Assembly: GCA_028275365.1 (NCBI GenBank)
Contig: JAPWUU010000010.1
Location: 1-39,698, forward strand
Direction of reading: 5' to 3'
DNA from: Candidatus Caldatribacterium sp.
GTDB lineage: Bacteria; Atribacterota; Atribacteria; Atribacterales; Caldatribacteriaceae
DNA: 39,698 bases
Shown here in pieces: positions 14,934 through 22,277 of this stretch. A program made the translations under genes and the position numbers. A model generated the notes under the pieces. That model saw nothing but the letters and a program-made list of their open reading frames with translations. It was not told where the DNA came from and searched no databases. Position 1 is the stretch's first letter; every line of letters begins with the position of its first letter.

Positions 14934-15419
14934 CTACTGCATGACAAAGTCCAGAAAGTACACGCTCTCCACTTCCCCCTGAGTAAGCATCCCGTTGATA
15001 CGCTCGGCGATGAGGCGCTTCAAGCGTTCCTTCCCTTCGGGAGTTGCCAGGTCCTCAGAAGTCTGAGCGCTGAGAATCATGATGATGGCGTCCCGAATCT
15101 CCACACTCTTTTTCCGGAGCTCGTCCTCAGCCTTCTGATTGCTCAAAGCGACGCTGATGACCGCCTTGAGGTAACGGAGGTTGTCCTTGTCCGCAAGGTT
15201 TACGAGGAAATTCCCTTCAAAGGTGTAGATGATGGGCTCCTTTGCCCGAACCTTTCTGGGCGTGTCCTCTTTCGGCGCAAGGAACCCGCTTTGCTTCAGG
15301 AAATTGTACCCCATGAAGCCCACCATGGCGAGGACAAGAACAAGCAGAACGCTCTTCAGCGAAAAGCCCTTTTTCTCCTTCCTTTCTCCTTCGGTAACCT
15401 CTTCTGCTTTCTTCGCCAT
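14934..15419 (-). CDS. fliL: Flagellar basal-body associated protein FliL
   Basis: 161 residues: a charged cytoplasmic N-terminus, one membrane helix (about 24-42) and a periplasmic FliL domain (about 70-161) with the family pattern F-x-V-N-L-A-D...R-Y-L-K-A-V-I-S-V-x-L and R-D-A-I-I-M-I-L-S. FliL forms a ring around the stator and stabilises it. The ATG at 15419 has AGGAGG upstream and lies 13 bases after motB; the open frame continues upstream but inside motB. Context between motB and fliM is standard. Confidence 0.92.
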   Translation of the reverse strand: MAKKAEEVTEGERKEKKGFSLKSVLLVLVLAMVGFMGYNFLKQSGFLAPKEDTPRKVRAKEPIIYTFEGNFLVNLADKDNLRYLKAVISVALSNQKAEDELRKKSVEIRDAIIMILSAQTSEDLATPEGKERLKRLIAERINGMLTQGEVESVYFLDFVMQ

Positions 15420-15432
15420 CAGTTCCTCCTCC

Positions 15433-16152
15433 TTACTCTTCCCGGAGGATAACCACCTCAACCCTCCGGTTCTTCCGCCGGTTCTCTTCGCTCGTGTTGG
15501 GAACAAGAGGACGGTACTGTCCATATCCTACCGCAATGAGACGCTCGGGGGGAATCCCCTGCTTCTCGATAAGGTACCGTAAAACGGCAATGGCCCGGGC
15601 GGCGGAGAGCTCCCAGTTTGAAGGGAACTGAGGCGTGTTGATGGGAAGGTCACAGGTGTGCCCCTCGATGCGGACAGCGTTGGGAATCTTCTTCAGGACC
15701 TCAGCAAGGGCATCGAGAACCGGAATCATCTCCGGCCGGAGGTTTGCTCTGCCGATGTCGAAGAAGACGTTATCGAGGAAGGTCACCACAAGCCCCCGCT
15801 CGTCAATCCGGACGCTCACCTTTTCCGGTGAGAGGTGGGCTTCTTGGATAAGCTTTCGTTCAATCTCTTTCATGAGTCCGGCAAGCTTCAGCTGCACCAC
15901 CCCTGATGGGCTGAGCTGGCTCGGAGGTTTGGGAACGGGAATTTCTGAGGGATAGAAGACCCGCGGTCCTCCTTCAAGAACACCTAAAGCTCCCTGAATG
16001 GAGGACACAATCTCCTTGAACCGGGCAACGTCAATGGTGGAAAGGGCAAAGAGAAGGACGAAAAAGCACAGAAGCAGCGACATGAAATCCCCATAGGTCA
16101 GCGACCAGAGTGGTGCGCCAGGTGGCACTTCTTCCTCGCGCTTTCTTGGCAT
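15433..16152 (-). CDS. motB: Flagellar motor stator protein MotB
   Basis: 239 residues. One membrane helix (about 22-42) carries the proton- or sodium-binding aspartate, D22, in L-T-Y-G-D-F-M-S-L-L-L-C-F-F-V-L-L-F. A plug/linker follows, and then an OmpA-like peptidoglycan-binding domain (about 115-235) with V-F-F-D-I-G-x-A-x-L, I-E-G-H-T-C-D, N-W-E-L-S-A-A-R-A and N-R-R-V-E. The coupling ion cannot be decided with confidence. It lies 11 bases downstream of motA, with which it forms the stator. Confidence 0.95.
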   Translation of the reverse strand: MPRKREEEVPPGAPLWSLTYGDFMSLLLCFFVLLFALSTIDVARFKEIVSSIQGALGVLEGGPRVFYPSEIPVPKPPSQLSPSGVVQLKLAGLMKEIERKLIQEAHLSPEKVSVRIDERGLVVTFLDNVFFDIGRANLRPEMIPVLDALAEVLKKIPNAVRIEGHTCDLPINTPQFPSNWELSAARAIAVLRYLIEKQGIPPERLIAVGYGQYRPLVPNTSEENRRKNRRVEVVILREE

Positions 16153-16163
16153 TGGAACTCACC

Positions 16164-16985
16164 TCACGCCTCTTTTGTTTGCCGGAGGGGAATGACCCGC
16201 TCCTGACCCTCCCGGGTCCGCTCAAACTGCTCCCGGACTTCCGGAGCAAAGAAGGACTTGAGCTTCTCCTCAACAATCCTCGGGTTATCCCCAGCCTGGA
16301 TGGAGAGGATACCCTCGATGATGACCTCTTTAAGGAGTACTTCCTGGGCACTGCGGAGTTTGAGTTTGTTCGCCACTGGAAGACAGAAGAGGTTTGCGAT
16401 GAGTGCCCCGTAGAGGGTGGTGAGGAGTGCCACCGCCATTCCTGGGCCGACTTTTTTGGGGTCGTCAAGGTGGACGAGCATGGCCACAAGACCGATGAGA
16501 GTTCCAATGAGCCCAAAGGCCGGGGCAAAACTCGCCATGGTCTCAAACACTGCCCGTCCGGTTTTGTGACGTTCCTCCATGAAGAGGAGTTCCGTCTCGA
16601 GGATGCTTTTGAGAAGCTGCGGGTCTGTGCCGTCCACTACAAGCTGAATGCCTTTTTTGAAGAAGGGATCGTTGAGGCGTTCGGCCTCCTCCTCAAGGGC
16701 AAGAAGCCCTTCCTTTCTCGCCTTCTCCGCCAGCGCCACAAGCGTCCCGATGATCTCTGAAGGGTCGGGGAGCTTCTCCTGCATGGCAATCTGGAAGAGC
16801 TTCATGGCCTTCATCACCTGGTTGAGGCGAAAGCTGATCATGGTGGCGGCCAGCGTTCCCCCACCGGTGATGAGAATGGAGGGGATGTTGATGTAAATCT
16901 GCATGTTCCCTCCGGCAGAGCTCAGCATGCCCCAGAAAACGAGAACAATTCCGATACCGAGTCCGGCCAGCGTCGCTATGTCCAT
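16164..16985 (-). CDS. motA: Flagellar motor stator protein MotA
   Basis: 273 residues with four membrane helices (about 4-22, 33-50, 150-172, 183-203). The cytoplasmic loop carries the charged residues that contact FliG (E-R-H-K-T-G-R...E). The conserved prolines appear in the third helix region F-A-P-A-F-G-L-I-G-T-L-I-G-L and in the L-D-D-P-K-K-V-G-P-G-M-A-V-A-L-L-T-T-L-Y-G segment. With MotB it forms the torque-generating ion channel. The start is an ATG directly after flbD. Confidence 0.96.
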   Translation of the reverse strand: MDIATLAGLGIGIVLVFWGMLSSAGGNMQIYINIPSILITGGGTLAATMISFRLNQVMKAMKLFQIAMQEKLPDPSEIIGTLVALAEKARKEGLLALEEEAERLNDPFFKKGIQLVVDGTDPQLLKSILETELLFMEERHKTGRAVFETMASFAPAFGLIGTLIGLVAMLVHLDDPKKVGPGMAVALLTTLYGALIANLFCLPVANKLKLRSAQEVLLKEVIIEGILSIQAGDNPRIVEEKLKSFFAPEVREQFERTREGQERVIPLRQTKEA

Positions 16986-16988
16986 GGC

Positions 16989-17213
16989 TCATTCCTCCAC
17001 GTTCCTCTCAAGATTTCCGATGAGAATCTTCCCCACTCCCGTTTTCCTCCGGAATTCCACGATCCGGTCGATCACCTCCTCGACTTTCTCCCGCACCACG
17101 TACTTCTTCCCCGTCACCAGGGAAATGACCGTATCCGGCGTGGCCTCAATGGTCTCGATGAGATCCGCATTGAGCACGAACACCGAGCCATTGAGCCTCG
17201 TGAGCGCAATCAC
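16989..17213 (-). CDS. flbD: FlbD/SwrD family flagellar protein
   Basis: 74 residues. The form I-x-L-T-R-L-N-G-x-x-x-x-L-N-A-D-L-I-E-x-I-E-x-x-P-D-T-V-I-x-L-x-x-G-K-K-Y-x-V is the FlbD/SwrD family, found between flgE and motA in Gram-positive-type operons. In Bacillus the homologue SwrD raises motor torque. The GTG at 17213 is the only start that gives the full conserved N-terminus. Shine-Dalgarno-like GGGGTGAGGGG lies just upstream, next to a strong hairpin after flgE. Confidence 0.9.
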   Translation of the reverse strand: MIALTRLNGSVFVLNADLIETIEATPDTVISLVTGKKYVVREKVEEVIDRIVEFRRKTGVGKILIGNLERNVEE

Positions 17214-17228
17214 TTCCCCTCACCCCCA

Positions 17229-17253
17229 GAGGGGGGAGATAACCTCCCCCCTC
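17229..17253. repeat. Perfect 10-bp inverted repeat between flgE and flbD
   Basis: GAGGGGGGAG and its exact complement CTCCCCCCTC are separated by a five-base loop (ATAAC). On the minus strand the hairpin forms right after the flgE stop and just before the flbD ribosome site. There is no following T run, so it is not a classical intrinsic terminator. It could protect the 3' end of hook-gene mRNA, serve as a pause site, or hide the flbD ribosome site. Confidence 0.7.
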
Positions 17254-17256
17254 ACG

Positions 17257-18474
17257 TTACCGCTTGATGTTGATGAGGTCCTGGAGCATTTCATCGGACG
17301 TGGTGATGACCCGGGAATTGGCCTGGAATCCCCGCTGGGTCACAATCATATTGGTGAACTCCTGGGCCAAATCGACGTTGGACATCTCCAGAGCCCCCAC
17401 GGCAATGCTTCCCCGACCACCGGAATTCGCCGGACCGATGCTCGGAAGCCCGGAATTATTGGAAATCTGGTAGAGGTTACTCCCCTGCTTGAGGAGTCCC
17501 CCGGGATTGGGGAACGTGGCCAGGGCAATCTGGGCTAAAGGCTTAGACTGGCCGTTTGTAAAAATCCCGGTGATGACCCCATTGGAGTCTGTGGTCACCA
17601 TGTCTAAGGATCCTGCTTCGTACCCGTCCTGGGAGCTGATGTACGCTGAAGGGTTCCCCCCAAACTGGGTGAGCGCCGAGAAATCGATGGTAAGGTTAAG
17701 CGCATTCGCCCCGGGAATGGCGAATGTCGCCGTTCCAGTCCCTCCTGAAGCCACAAGGCCGTCAGTTCCAAAGGTGATGGTTCCAGAACCCCCCACCCCT
17801 CCCCCATCAAGGGTGGCCTCCCAGGTCCACTCGTTGGCATTCGCCGTCTTTGTGAAGGTGACGGTGAGAGTGTGGACGTTCCCCAGAGAATCGTAGACCT
17901 GGGCACTGGTCACCCAGGTATCGTTTGCCTGAGCATTGGCGTTGAGGTTCCCTTCAAAGGTGATGTTCTCAGTGGCCTTCGGCTTCATCTGGGCCCCCAC
18001 AGGGATAAAGATGTCCTGGAGGGCTTTTGTGGCATCGATGACCCCGTTAGCATCAGCCAGCCACCCCTGAACCCTGAGGCCGCCAGAGTTCACGAGAGCA
18101 CCATCGGCAGAGAGCTTGAAGGCGCCATCCCGGGTGTAGTACACCTGGCGCCCGTCGCTCACCACGAAGAACCCATCCCCCTGAATGGCAAAGTCCGTGG
18201 GGTTATCGGTTGTCTGCAACCCCCCCTGGGTGAAAAGGGTATCGATGCTACTGATACGTACCCCAAGACCTACCTGCTTGGGATTCACCCCTCCGGCACC
18301 CCCAGTCTGAGGGCTTCGGGCGCCTTCGATAGTCTGGCTCAGGATGTCCTCAAACGTCACCCGGCTGGCCTTGAAGGCCACGGTGTTGACGTTGGCGATG
18401 TTGTTGCCGATGACGTCCATCCGGGTCTGGTGGTTCTTGAGACCGGAGACCCCGGAAAACAACGACCGCATCAT
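17257..18474 (-). CDS. flgE: Flagellar hook protein FlgE
   Basis: 405 residues. The N-terminal rod/hook motif is M-R-S-L-F-S-G-V-S-G-L...M-D-V-I-G-N-N-I-A-N-V-N-T-x-A-F-K. The FlgE core domain contains G-x-G-F-F-V-V-S-D-G-R...Y-T-R-D-G-A-F, and the C-terminal FlgE block is E-M-S-N-V-D-L-A-Q-E-F-T-N-M-I-V-T-Q-R-G-F-Q-A-N-S-R. The middle (about 150-290) is a Gly/Thr/Ala-rich variable hook domain. It is exported by the type III apparatus to form the hook. The start overlaps the preceding stop (ATGA), with GGGAGG upstream. Confidence 0.97.
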   Translation of the reverse strand: MMRSLFSGVSGLKNHQTRMDVIGNNIANVNTVAFKASRVTFEDILSQTIEGARSPQTGGAGGVNPKQVGLGVRISSIDTLFTQGGLQTTDNPTDFAIQGDGFFVVSDGRQVYYTRDGAFKLSADGALVNSGGLRVQGWLADANGVIDATKALQDIFIPVGAQMKPKATENITFEGNLNANAQANDTWVTSAQVYDSLGNVHTLTVTFTKTANANEWTWEATLDGGGVGGSGTITFGTDGLVASGGTGTATFAIPGANALNLTIDFSALTQFGGNPSAYISSQDGYEAGSLDMVTTDSNGVITGIFTNGQSKPLAQIALATFPNPGGLLKQGSNLYQISNNSGLPSIGPANSGGRGSIAVGALEMSNVDLAQEFTNMIVTQRGFQANSRVITTSDEMLQDLINIKR

Positions 18475-18863
18475 GGCTTTTGAACCTCCCTTCCGCAGGC
18501 CCCCGACGCTGCGGACCGGCCTGCCGTATTCATGAAAAGCACGGAATCGATATGGGTAAAGACTCGATTCTCGTTCTCCACACAGGTGATGACGGTGCGC
18601 TCCGGGACGTTCACCACAAAGGCGACACCGTCAACGACGATCAGGGACGTTCTGCCACCCTTGGCTTCAAGGGTCCGGAGGCCTTCTTCGAGTTTCTCCT
18701 TGACCTCCCGGGAGAGCGGAATGGCCCGTTCCTCGAGCCTTCGCCTTGCGTGCGCTGAAAAGGTGATTTCCTGATCAAGGATGCGCTCAAAAGGAAGGGC
18801 GCTGCCCTTTTGCGAGGGAGAACTTTGAGGACTTCCGGCAACGCCTCGCACCCGCTCAATCAT
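18471..18863 (-). CDS. Flagellar operon protein, TIGR02530-like
   Basis: 130 residues. The core (about 27-112: F-E-R-I-L-D-Q-E-I-T-F-S-x-H-A-x-x-R-L-x-x-R, L-I-V-V-D-x-V-A-F-V-V-x-V, R-T-V-I-T, V-F-T-x-I-D-S-V-L-F) matches the small conserved protein found between flgD and flgE in Firmicutes-type operons (TIGR02530). Its role is not established. The C-terminal 18 residues (Gly/Ala/Ser-rich) extend past the usual end. Both ends overlap the neighbouring genes by ATGA, so it is tightly coupled to hook assembly genes. Confidence 0.82.
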   Translation of the reverse strand: MIERVRGVAGSPQSSPSQKGSALPFERILDQEITFSAHARRRLEERAIPLSREVKEKLEEGLRTLEAKGGRTSLIVVDGVAFVVNVPERTVITCVENENRVFTHIDSVLFMNTAGRSAASGACGREVQKP

Positions 18864-19252
18864 GCACCCTCAACCCCCACAACGTCCGTCACCGGGTACG
18901 GCGAATCCCCCAAAAGCACGTACACCGCTTCATCCCGAAGCACCACCCCCGAGACAACTCCACTTGCCCCATCCTTCAGGGTCACCGTTTTCCCCACCAG
19001 GTTCCCTGCCTGGATAAGGAGAAGGGCAACCATGCTTTTATTCAGGTTCTGGATGCCCTCAACCGTTGAGAACTGGGCAAGCTGCAGGGCAAGCTCCTGG
19101 TCCCCCAGGGGTTCCAGGGGGTTCTGGTACCGGAGCTGGTACACAAGGAGCTTCAAAAAAGCGTACTTGTCAAGGGTTGTCCGGCTCTTCGATGCCGGGG
19201 TTTCCGTGACGTTCCCCGAAGACACACCCTGGATTCCAGAAAGTGACGCCAT
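18860..19252 (-). CDS. flgD: Flagellar hook-capping scaffold protein FlgD (short form)
   Basis: 130 residues. The conserved FlgD N-terminal domain is clear: L-D-K-Y-A-F-L-K-L-L-V-x-Q-L-R-Y-Q-N-P-L-E-P, then D-Q-E-L-A-L-Q-L-A-Q-F-S-T-V-E-G-I-Q-N-L-N. The larger Ig-like and Tudor-like C-terminal domains of enteric FlgD are missing, leaving a short beta segment (V-G-K-T-V-T-L-K-D-G); short FlgDs of this kind are usual in Firmicutes-type operons. The ATG at 19252 is preferred to GTG 19261 because GGGGTGAG fits it. It caps the growing hook. Confidence 0.92.
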   Translation of the reverse strand: MASLSGIQGVSSGNVTETPASKSRTTLDKYAFLKLLVYQLRYQNPLEPLGDQELALQLAQFSTVEGIQNLNKSMVALLLIQAGNLVGKTVTLKDGASGVVSGVVLRDEAVYVLLGDSPYPVTDVVGVEGA

Positions 19253-19263
19253 CGCCCTCACCC

Positions 19264-20685
19264 CTATACCAGGAAATTCACCTGAGAAACCTCCAGATTC
19301 TCAAAGGGCACCTCATCGTCTCCGTCCCTCTCTGAAGCCCTGGTCCAGCGGAAGTTTGAAAAAGCGTACGTGTTTTGACCGTCTCCAAAGAAGTTCGCGA
19401 AAGGCATCCCCAAAGCGTCGAAGTGCACCTCGAGGACCGGCAGGTATTTTAGGAGAAGTTCCCGGGTTTCAGGGTTCGACACTTCCCAGAAGCAGCGAAT
19501 CTGCCCTTCTTGTTCTTCAAGGCGGACGACGATAGCCCCAAGGTGTTCCGGTTCAAGACGGAGCACCACTTCCTTTTGACCTTTGGTTCCCGAGGCCACC
19601 TTCAGCACCTCTTCAAAGACCTTGGCAAAGTCTTTGGGAGAGGCTACTGAAACTCTGACGTCCTGAGATACCCCGTGTTCCGCATTCCTTGCCGGGACGA
19701 AAGAGGACGTCATGCCTTCCTTAGAAGAGGCGGTGGCGTCCTTTGTCGCATCTTTTCCCACTTTGACGACTGGGGCAGTAGCTCGTTCCCCAAGGGATGT
19801 GGCTTTCCCCAGGGAAGCTGTGGAATCTCCCTGCCGAGAGAGCCCAGGGTTTTTCCAGAAAGAGGCTTGAGGTGTTTCTCCAAAGGCCTCGTCTTCCTCC
19901 CCAGGAGAGACATCCTGCACCAAAGACCCCTCCTCGGCAGTCAAGAGAGAAGTGCTCTGGGTTGGGGGTTCATCCCCTGTGACCAGAGAGGAAGCATCCT
20001 CCAACATGACCTCCGGCGCAACGGTGCTCTCCCCGGAAGGAACGTCCGTCACCTCCACAGCGGGTGCGGGAGCTCCACCTCCGGAAGGGACATCCTGCAC
20101 CAAAGGCTCGTCTTTTGGCGATATCCTCCCACACTGGAGCCTGGCACACTGGGGCTTTCCCTCTGAGTTCCCTGCAATCCACGCTCTGAGGTTTGCAAAG
20201 AGCATGGTAAAGAACTCCACAAGGGCTTCCTTCTTCCCCCCAATGGAGAAAGAGAACACCCCGTTTTCGTCCCGGACACCACTTACGGTCACATTGCCCT
20301 CCCCAAGGCGAAGCGTCACGGTGAAGTTCTCCACCATCTCCAGAGCATCGGAAAGGAAGGCGGAGAACTCCTGCAGGGGATCCTGGACCTCTCCCACTCC
20401 TGAGGAGGCCGCACCCGGGCAACTCAGGGATACACTACTCTGGGCGCTCAGAGGGCACGGAAGAGGTACGTTTCCCGTACTCTCCGCGTTCCCGCACGAA
20501 GCACCACAGGACTTCGTCACGGGGAACAGGGACGGTACGGCGAAAAGGCCGACATTCCTGAAGTACGCCTCAAAGAGTGCACCGAAATCCTCCGCACCTG
20601 CCGGTACGGTCTTTTTGACCGGACCCTCGCCCGGCGTAGGTCCCTCAAGGGCCGGGATACCTGGAATACAGAAACAACCGCTCAC
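19264..20685 (-). CDS. fliK: Flagellar hook-length control protein FliK (cysteine-containing, repeat-bearing)
   Basis: 473 residues. The C-terminal FliK domain (about 350-440) contains V-x-L-R-L-E-P-E-H-L-G-A-I-V-V-R-L, the family signature, then a region that should contact FlhB. The rest is the expected Pro/Ser/Thr/Glu-rich exported ruler. Odd points: nine cysteines, eight of them in the N-terminal 185 residues (C4, C6, C60, C64, C77, C89, C180, C185), and three degenerate D-V-(P/S)-(S/P)-G motifs (L-V-Q-D-V-P-S-G, V-T-D-V-P-S-G, L-V-Q-D-V-S-P-G). The GTG at 20685 is chosen because GGGAGGTG lies six bases upstream. Cysteines are uncommon in exported flagellar proteins. Confidence 0.88.
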   Translation of the reverse strand: MSGCFCIPGIPALEGPTPGEGPVKKTVPAGAEDFGALFEAYFRNVGLFAVPSLFPVTKSCGASCGNAESTGNVPLPCPLSAQSSVSLSCPGAASSGVGEVQDPLQEFSAFLSDALEMVENFTVTLRLGEGNVTVSGVRDENGVFSFSIGGKKEALVEFFTMLFANLRAWIAGNSEGKPQCARLQCGRISPKDEPLVQDVPSGGGAPAPAVEVTDVPSGESTVAPEVMLEDASSLVTGDEPPTQSTSLLTAEEGSLVQDVSPGEEDEAFGETPQASFWKNPGLSRQGDSTASLGKATSLGERATAPVVKVGKDATKDATASSKEGMTSSFVPARNAEHGVSQDVRVSVASPKDFAKVFEEVLKVASGTKGQKEVVLRLEPEHLGAIVVRLEEQEGQIRCFWEVSNPETRELLLKYLPVLEVHFDALGMPFANFFGDGQNTYAFSNFRWTRASERDGDDEVPFENLEVSQVNFLV

Positions 20686-20689
20686 CCTG

Positions 20690-21346
20690 TCACCTCCCCT
20701 CACGCATTTTCTTTAAAACCGATGCAGCTTTCTCCACACTCATGGCGTTGAGAATCCGGGCCGCATCCCGCTCTTTCATGGCGGAAAGAACCTGCACCAC
20801 CTCCTCATCACTCCATTGCTCTAAGATTTTCGCCGCATCCCGCGGCTCCATGGCACTGTAAATCCGGGCTACCCGGGAGAGATTCCCCGAAGGGGACGGA
20901 GAGGGAACCTCAGGGGAAACTCTGGGAACTCGCACCGTCTCTTCCATCGCCTCCGGCAGTGGACTCACCACCACCGCCACCGGAGATTCCTGAACACCTT
21001 CTTCCCGAATCTCTTCATTTCCTCCTCCATCTTCTGCGGGAGGCGTGCTCTCAAGGGTTGGTCCCGGATACAGGACTTCCGGCGTCCCGGAAGGGGGAAC
21101 CGTCTCCGAAACTACCTCCCGCTGGGCCTCGACCTTGCCCTTGCCGAAAGGCAAAAATCGTAGAAACGGGAGGTCCACCATCCCGGTGAACTGGAGAAAA
21201 ACGAGAAAAGTCACGCCAAAGACAAAAAGCAAAAGCACCGTCTCCCCCGCGTTCCCCTTCTTCTTTGGGGTCTTTGTTGAGCCGACACTCCCAGCGGTGA
21301 CTTTCTCCCGGGCTATCCGGGGCGCTTTCTTCCCCTTCTTCTCCAC
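20690..21346 (-). CDS. MotE-like membrane protein with MgtE-N-type repeats
   Basis: About 218 residues. A basic N-terminus (1-34), one membrane helix (about 37-56), a long Pro/Glu-rich linker (about 70-150) and a C-terminal helical domain with two repeated units: I-Y-S-A-M-E-P-R-D-A-A-K-I-L-E-Q-W and V-L-S-A-M-K-E-R-D-A-A-R-I-L-N-A-M, like the MgtE N-domain and FliG superhelices. Such proteins stand between fliJ and fliK in Gram-positive-type operons, and in other bacteria MotE helps MotC and the stator. The GTG at 21346 has GGAGGG six bases upstream and is preferred to TTG 21352. Role in motor assembly is inferred. Confidence 0.78.
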   Translation of the reverse strand: MEKKGKKAPRIAREKVTAGSVGSTKTPKKKGNAGETVLLLFVFGVTFLVFLQFTGMVDLPFLRFLPFGKGKVEAQREVVSETVPPSGTPEVLYPGPTLESTPPAEDGGGNEEIREEGVQESPVAVVVSPLPEAMEETVRVPRVSPEVPSPSPSGNLSRVARIYSAMEPRDAAKILEQWSDEEVVQVLSAMKERDAARILNAMSVEKAASVLKKMREGR

Positions 21347-21348
21347 CC

Positions 21349-21825
21349 TCAACCCTCCAGGACTTTCCGGATGAACTCCCGGGTCTCCTTAAAAGGAGGG
21401 ACACCCCCGTATTCCCGCACCCTTCCGGGACCGGCATTGTACGCCGCAAGGGCAAGTTCCAAGCTCTCAAAGCGGTCGAGAAGTCCCCGGAGGTACCGTA
21501 CCCCTCCCTCGATGTTTTCCCGAACATCAAAAGGATTCACAACCCCAAGCTCTCGACACGTTTCAGGCATAAGCTGCATGAGCCCCATGGCCCCCTTGGG
21601 TGACATTGCCCTGGGATTCCCACCTGACTCCACCTGAATGAGCCTGCGAACAAGTGCCGGATTCACCCTGTATTTTTCTGCACACTCGGCGATGACCTCT
21701 TCAAAGGAGGACGGAGAAGGAGAGGAATGCATACTACGAGTCCCTGCCTGCCTTGGACTACAGGCACCAAACCGTCGTTCAATCTCCTGAATGCGGGAAA
21801 GTACCCGCGCTACATTCCCGAACAC
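21349..21825 (-). CDS. Flagellar-locus lytic transglycosylase (SLT domain)
   Basis: 158 residues. The SLT domain (about 41-157) has catalytic Glu66 in Q-V-E-S-G-G-N-P, then S-P-K-G-A-M-G-L-M-Q-L-M-P-E-T and A-L-A-A-Y-N-A-G-P-G-R-V. The N-terminal 30 residues (R-I-Q-E-I-E-R-R-F-G) form the short helix typical of flagellar-operon members. There is no signal peptide, so it probably leaves through the flagellar exporter or with a partner. It likely opens peptidoglycan for the rod, the job of the muramidase part of FlgJ, which is not in this window. The GTG start has GGAGGG seven bases upstream and overlaps fliJ by 16 bases. Confidence 0.88.
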   Translation of the reverse strand: MFGNVARVLSRIQEIERRFGACSPRQAGTRSMHSSPSPSSFEEVIAECAEKYRVNPALVRRLIQVESGGNPRAMSPKGAMGLMQLMPETCRELGVVNPFDVRENIEGGVRYLRGLLDRFESLELALAAYNAGPGRVREYGGVPPFKETREFIRKVLEG

Positions 21826-22277
21826 CGGTCTTCCCTCCGGGCATACCGCTGCACGGCGATCTCGTCAAGGGCCTTCTGGTTGTTCCGTTCAACCTCCACG
21901 GTGAAACGCTCGTAATCCTTTTCCCGGAGTTTCTCCAAAACCTTCCGCTCCATAGCAGCAGCAACGAGTTCCTCCCGGGTCTGGCGAATCTGCTCCTCGA
22001 GGGAACGGAGGTACATCCGCAGTCTCTCCACCTTCAGCCGGAGGTTCTCAAGGCACCGTTCGTAGAAGATTTCCTCTTCAATGGCCACAGCTCCTTCTTG
22101 CTCGCGCTTTGCCCGCCGCTCTGAAAGGAGCGCCCGCTCTTCTTCTTCCATGGCGGAGAGGTGAGCCCGCTGGGACTCGGCGAGGCGCTCGAGCTCGGCG
22201 AGTTTGACCTCGATGAGCTCCTCCTTCAGTCGACAGGTGTCGAGAACTTTCTGGAGCCGGAAGTGATACCCCTTCAT
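21810..22277 (-). CDS. fliJ: Flagellar export protein FliJ
   Basis: 155 residues, almost entirely coiled coil with many Glu, Arg and Leu. The start Y-H-F-R-L-Q-K-V-L-D is the FliJ N-terminal signature, and the size is right. FliJ sits in the centre of the FliI hexamer and links it to FlhA, escorting chaperones. It overlaps fliI by ATGA and the transglycosylase gene by 16 bases. Sequence conservation is low in this family, so position directly after fliI adds weight. Confidence 0.9.
   Translation of the reverse strand: MKGYHFRLQKVLDTCRLKEELIEVKLAELERLAESQRAHLSAMEEEERALLSERRAKREQEGAVAIEEEIFYERCLENLRLKVERLRMYLRSLEEQIRQTREELVAAAMERKVLEKLREKDYERFTVEVERNNQKALDEIAVQRYARREDRCSGM

Noticed and set aside
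21349-21825. Treating the transglycosylase gene as a truncated FlgJ
   Set aside because: The N-terminal rod-scaffold domain of FlgJ is not missing by mutation. The short SLT form is the normal version at this place in similar operons.
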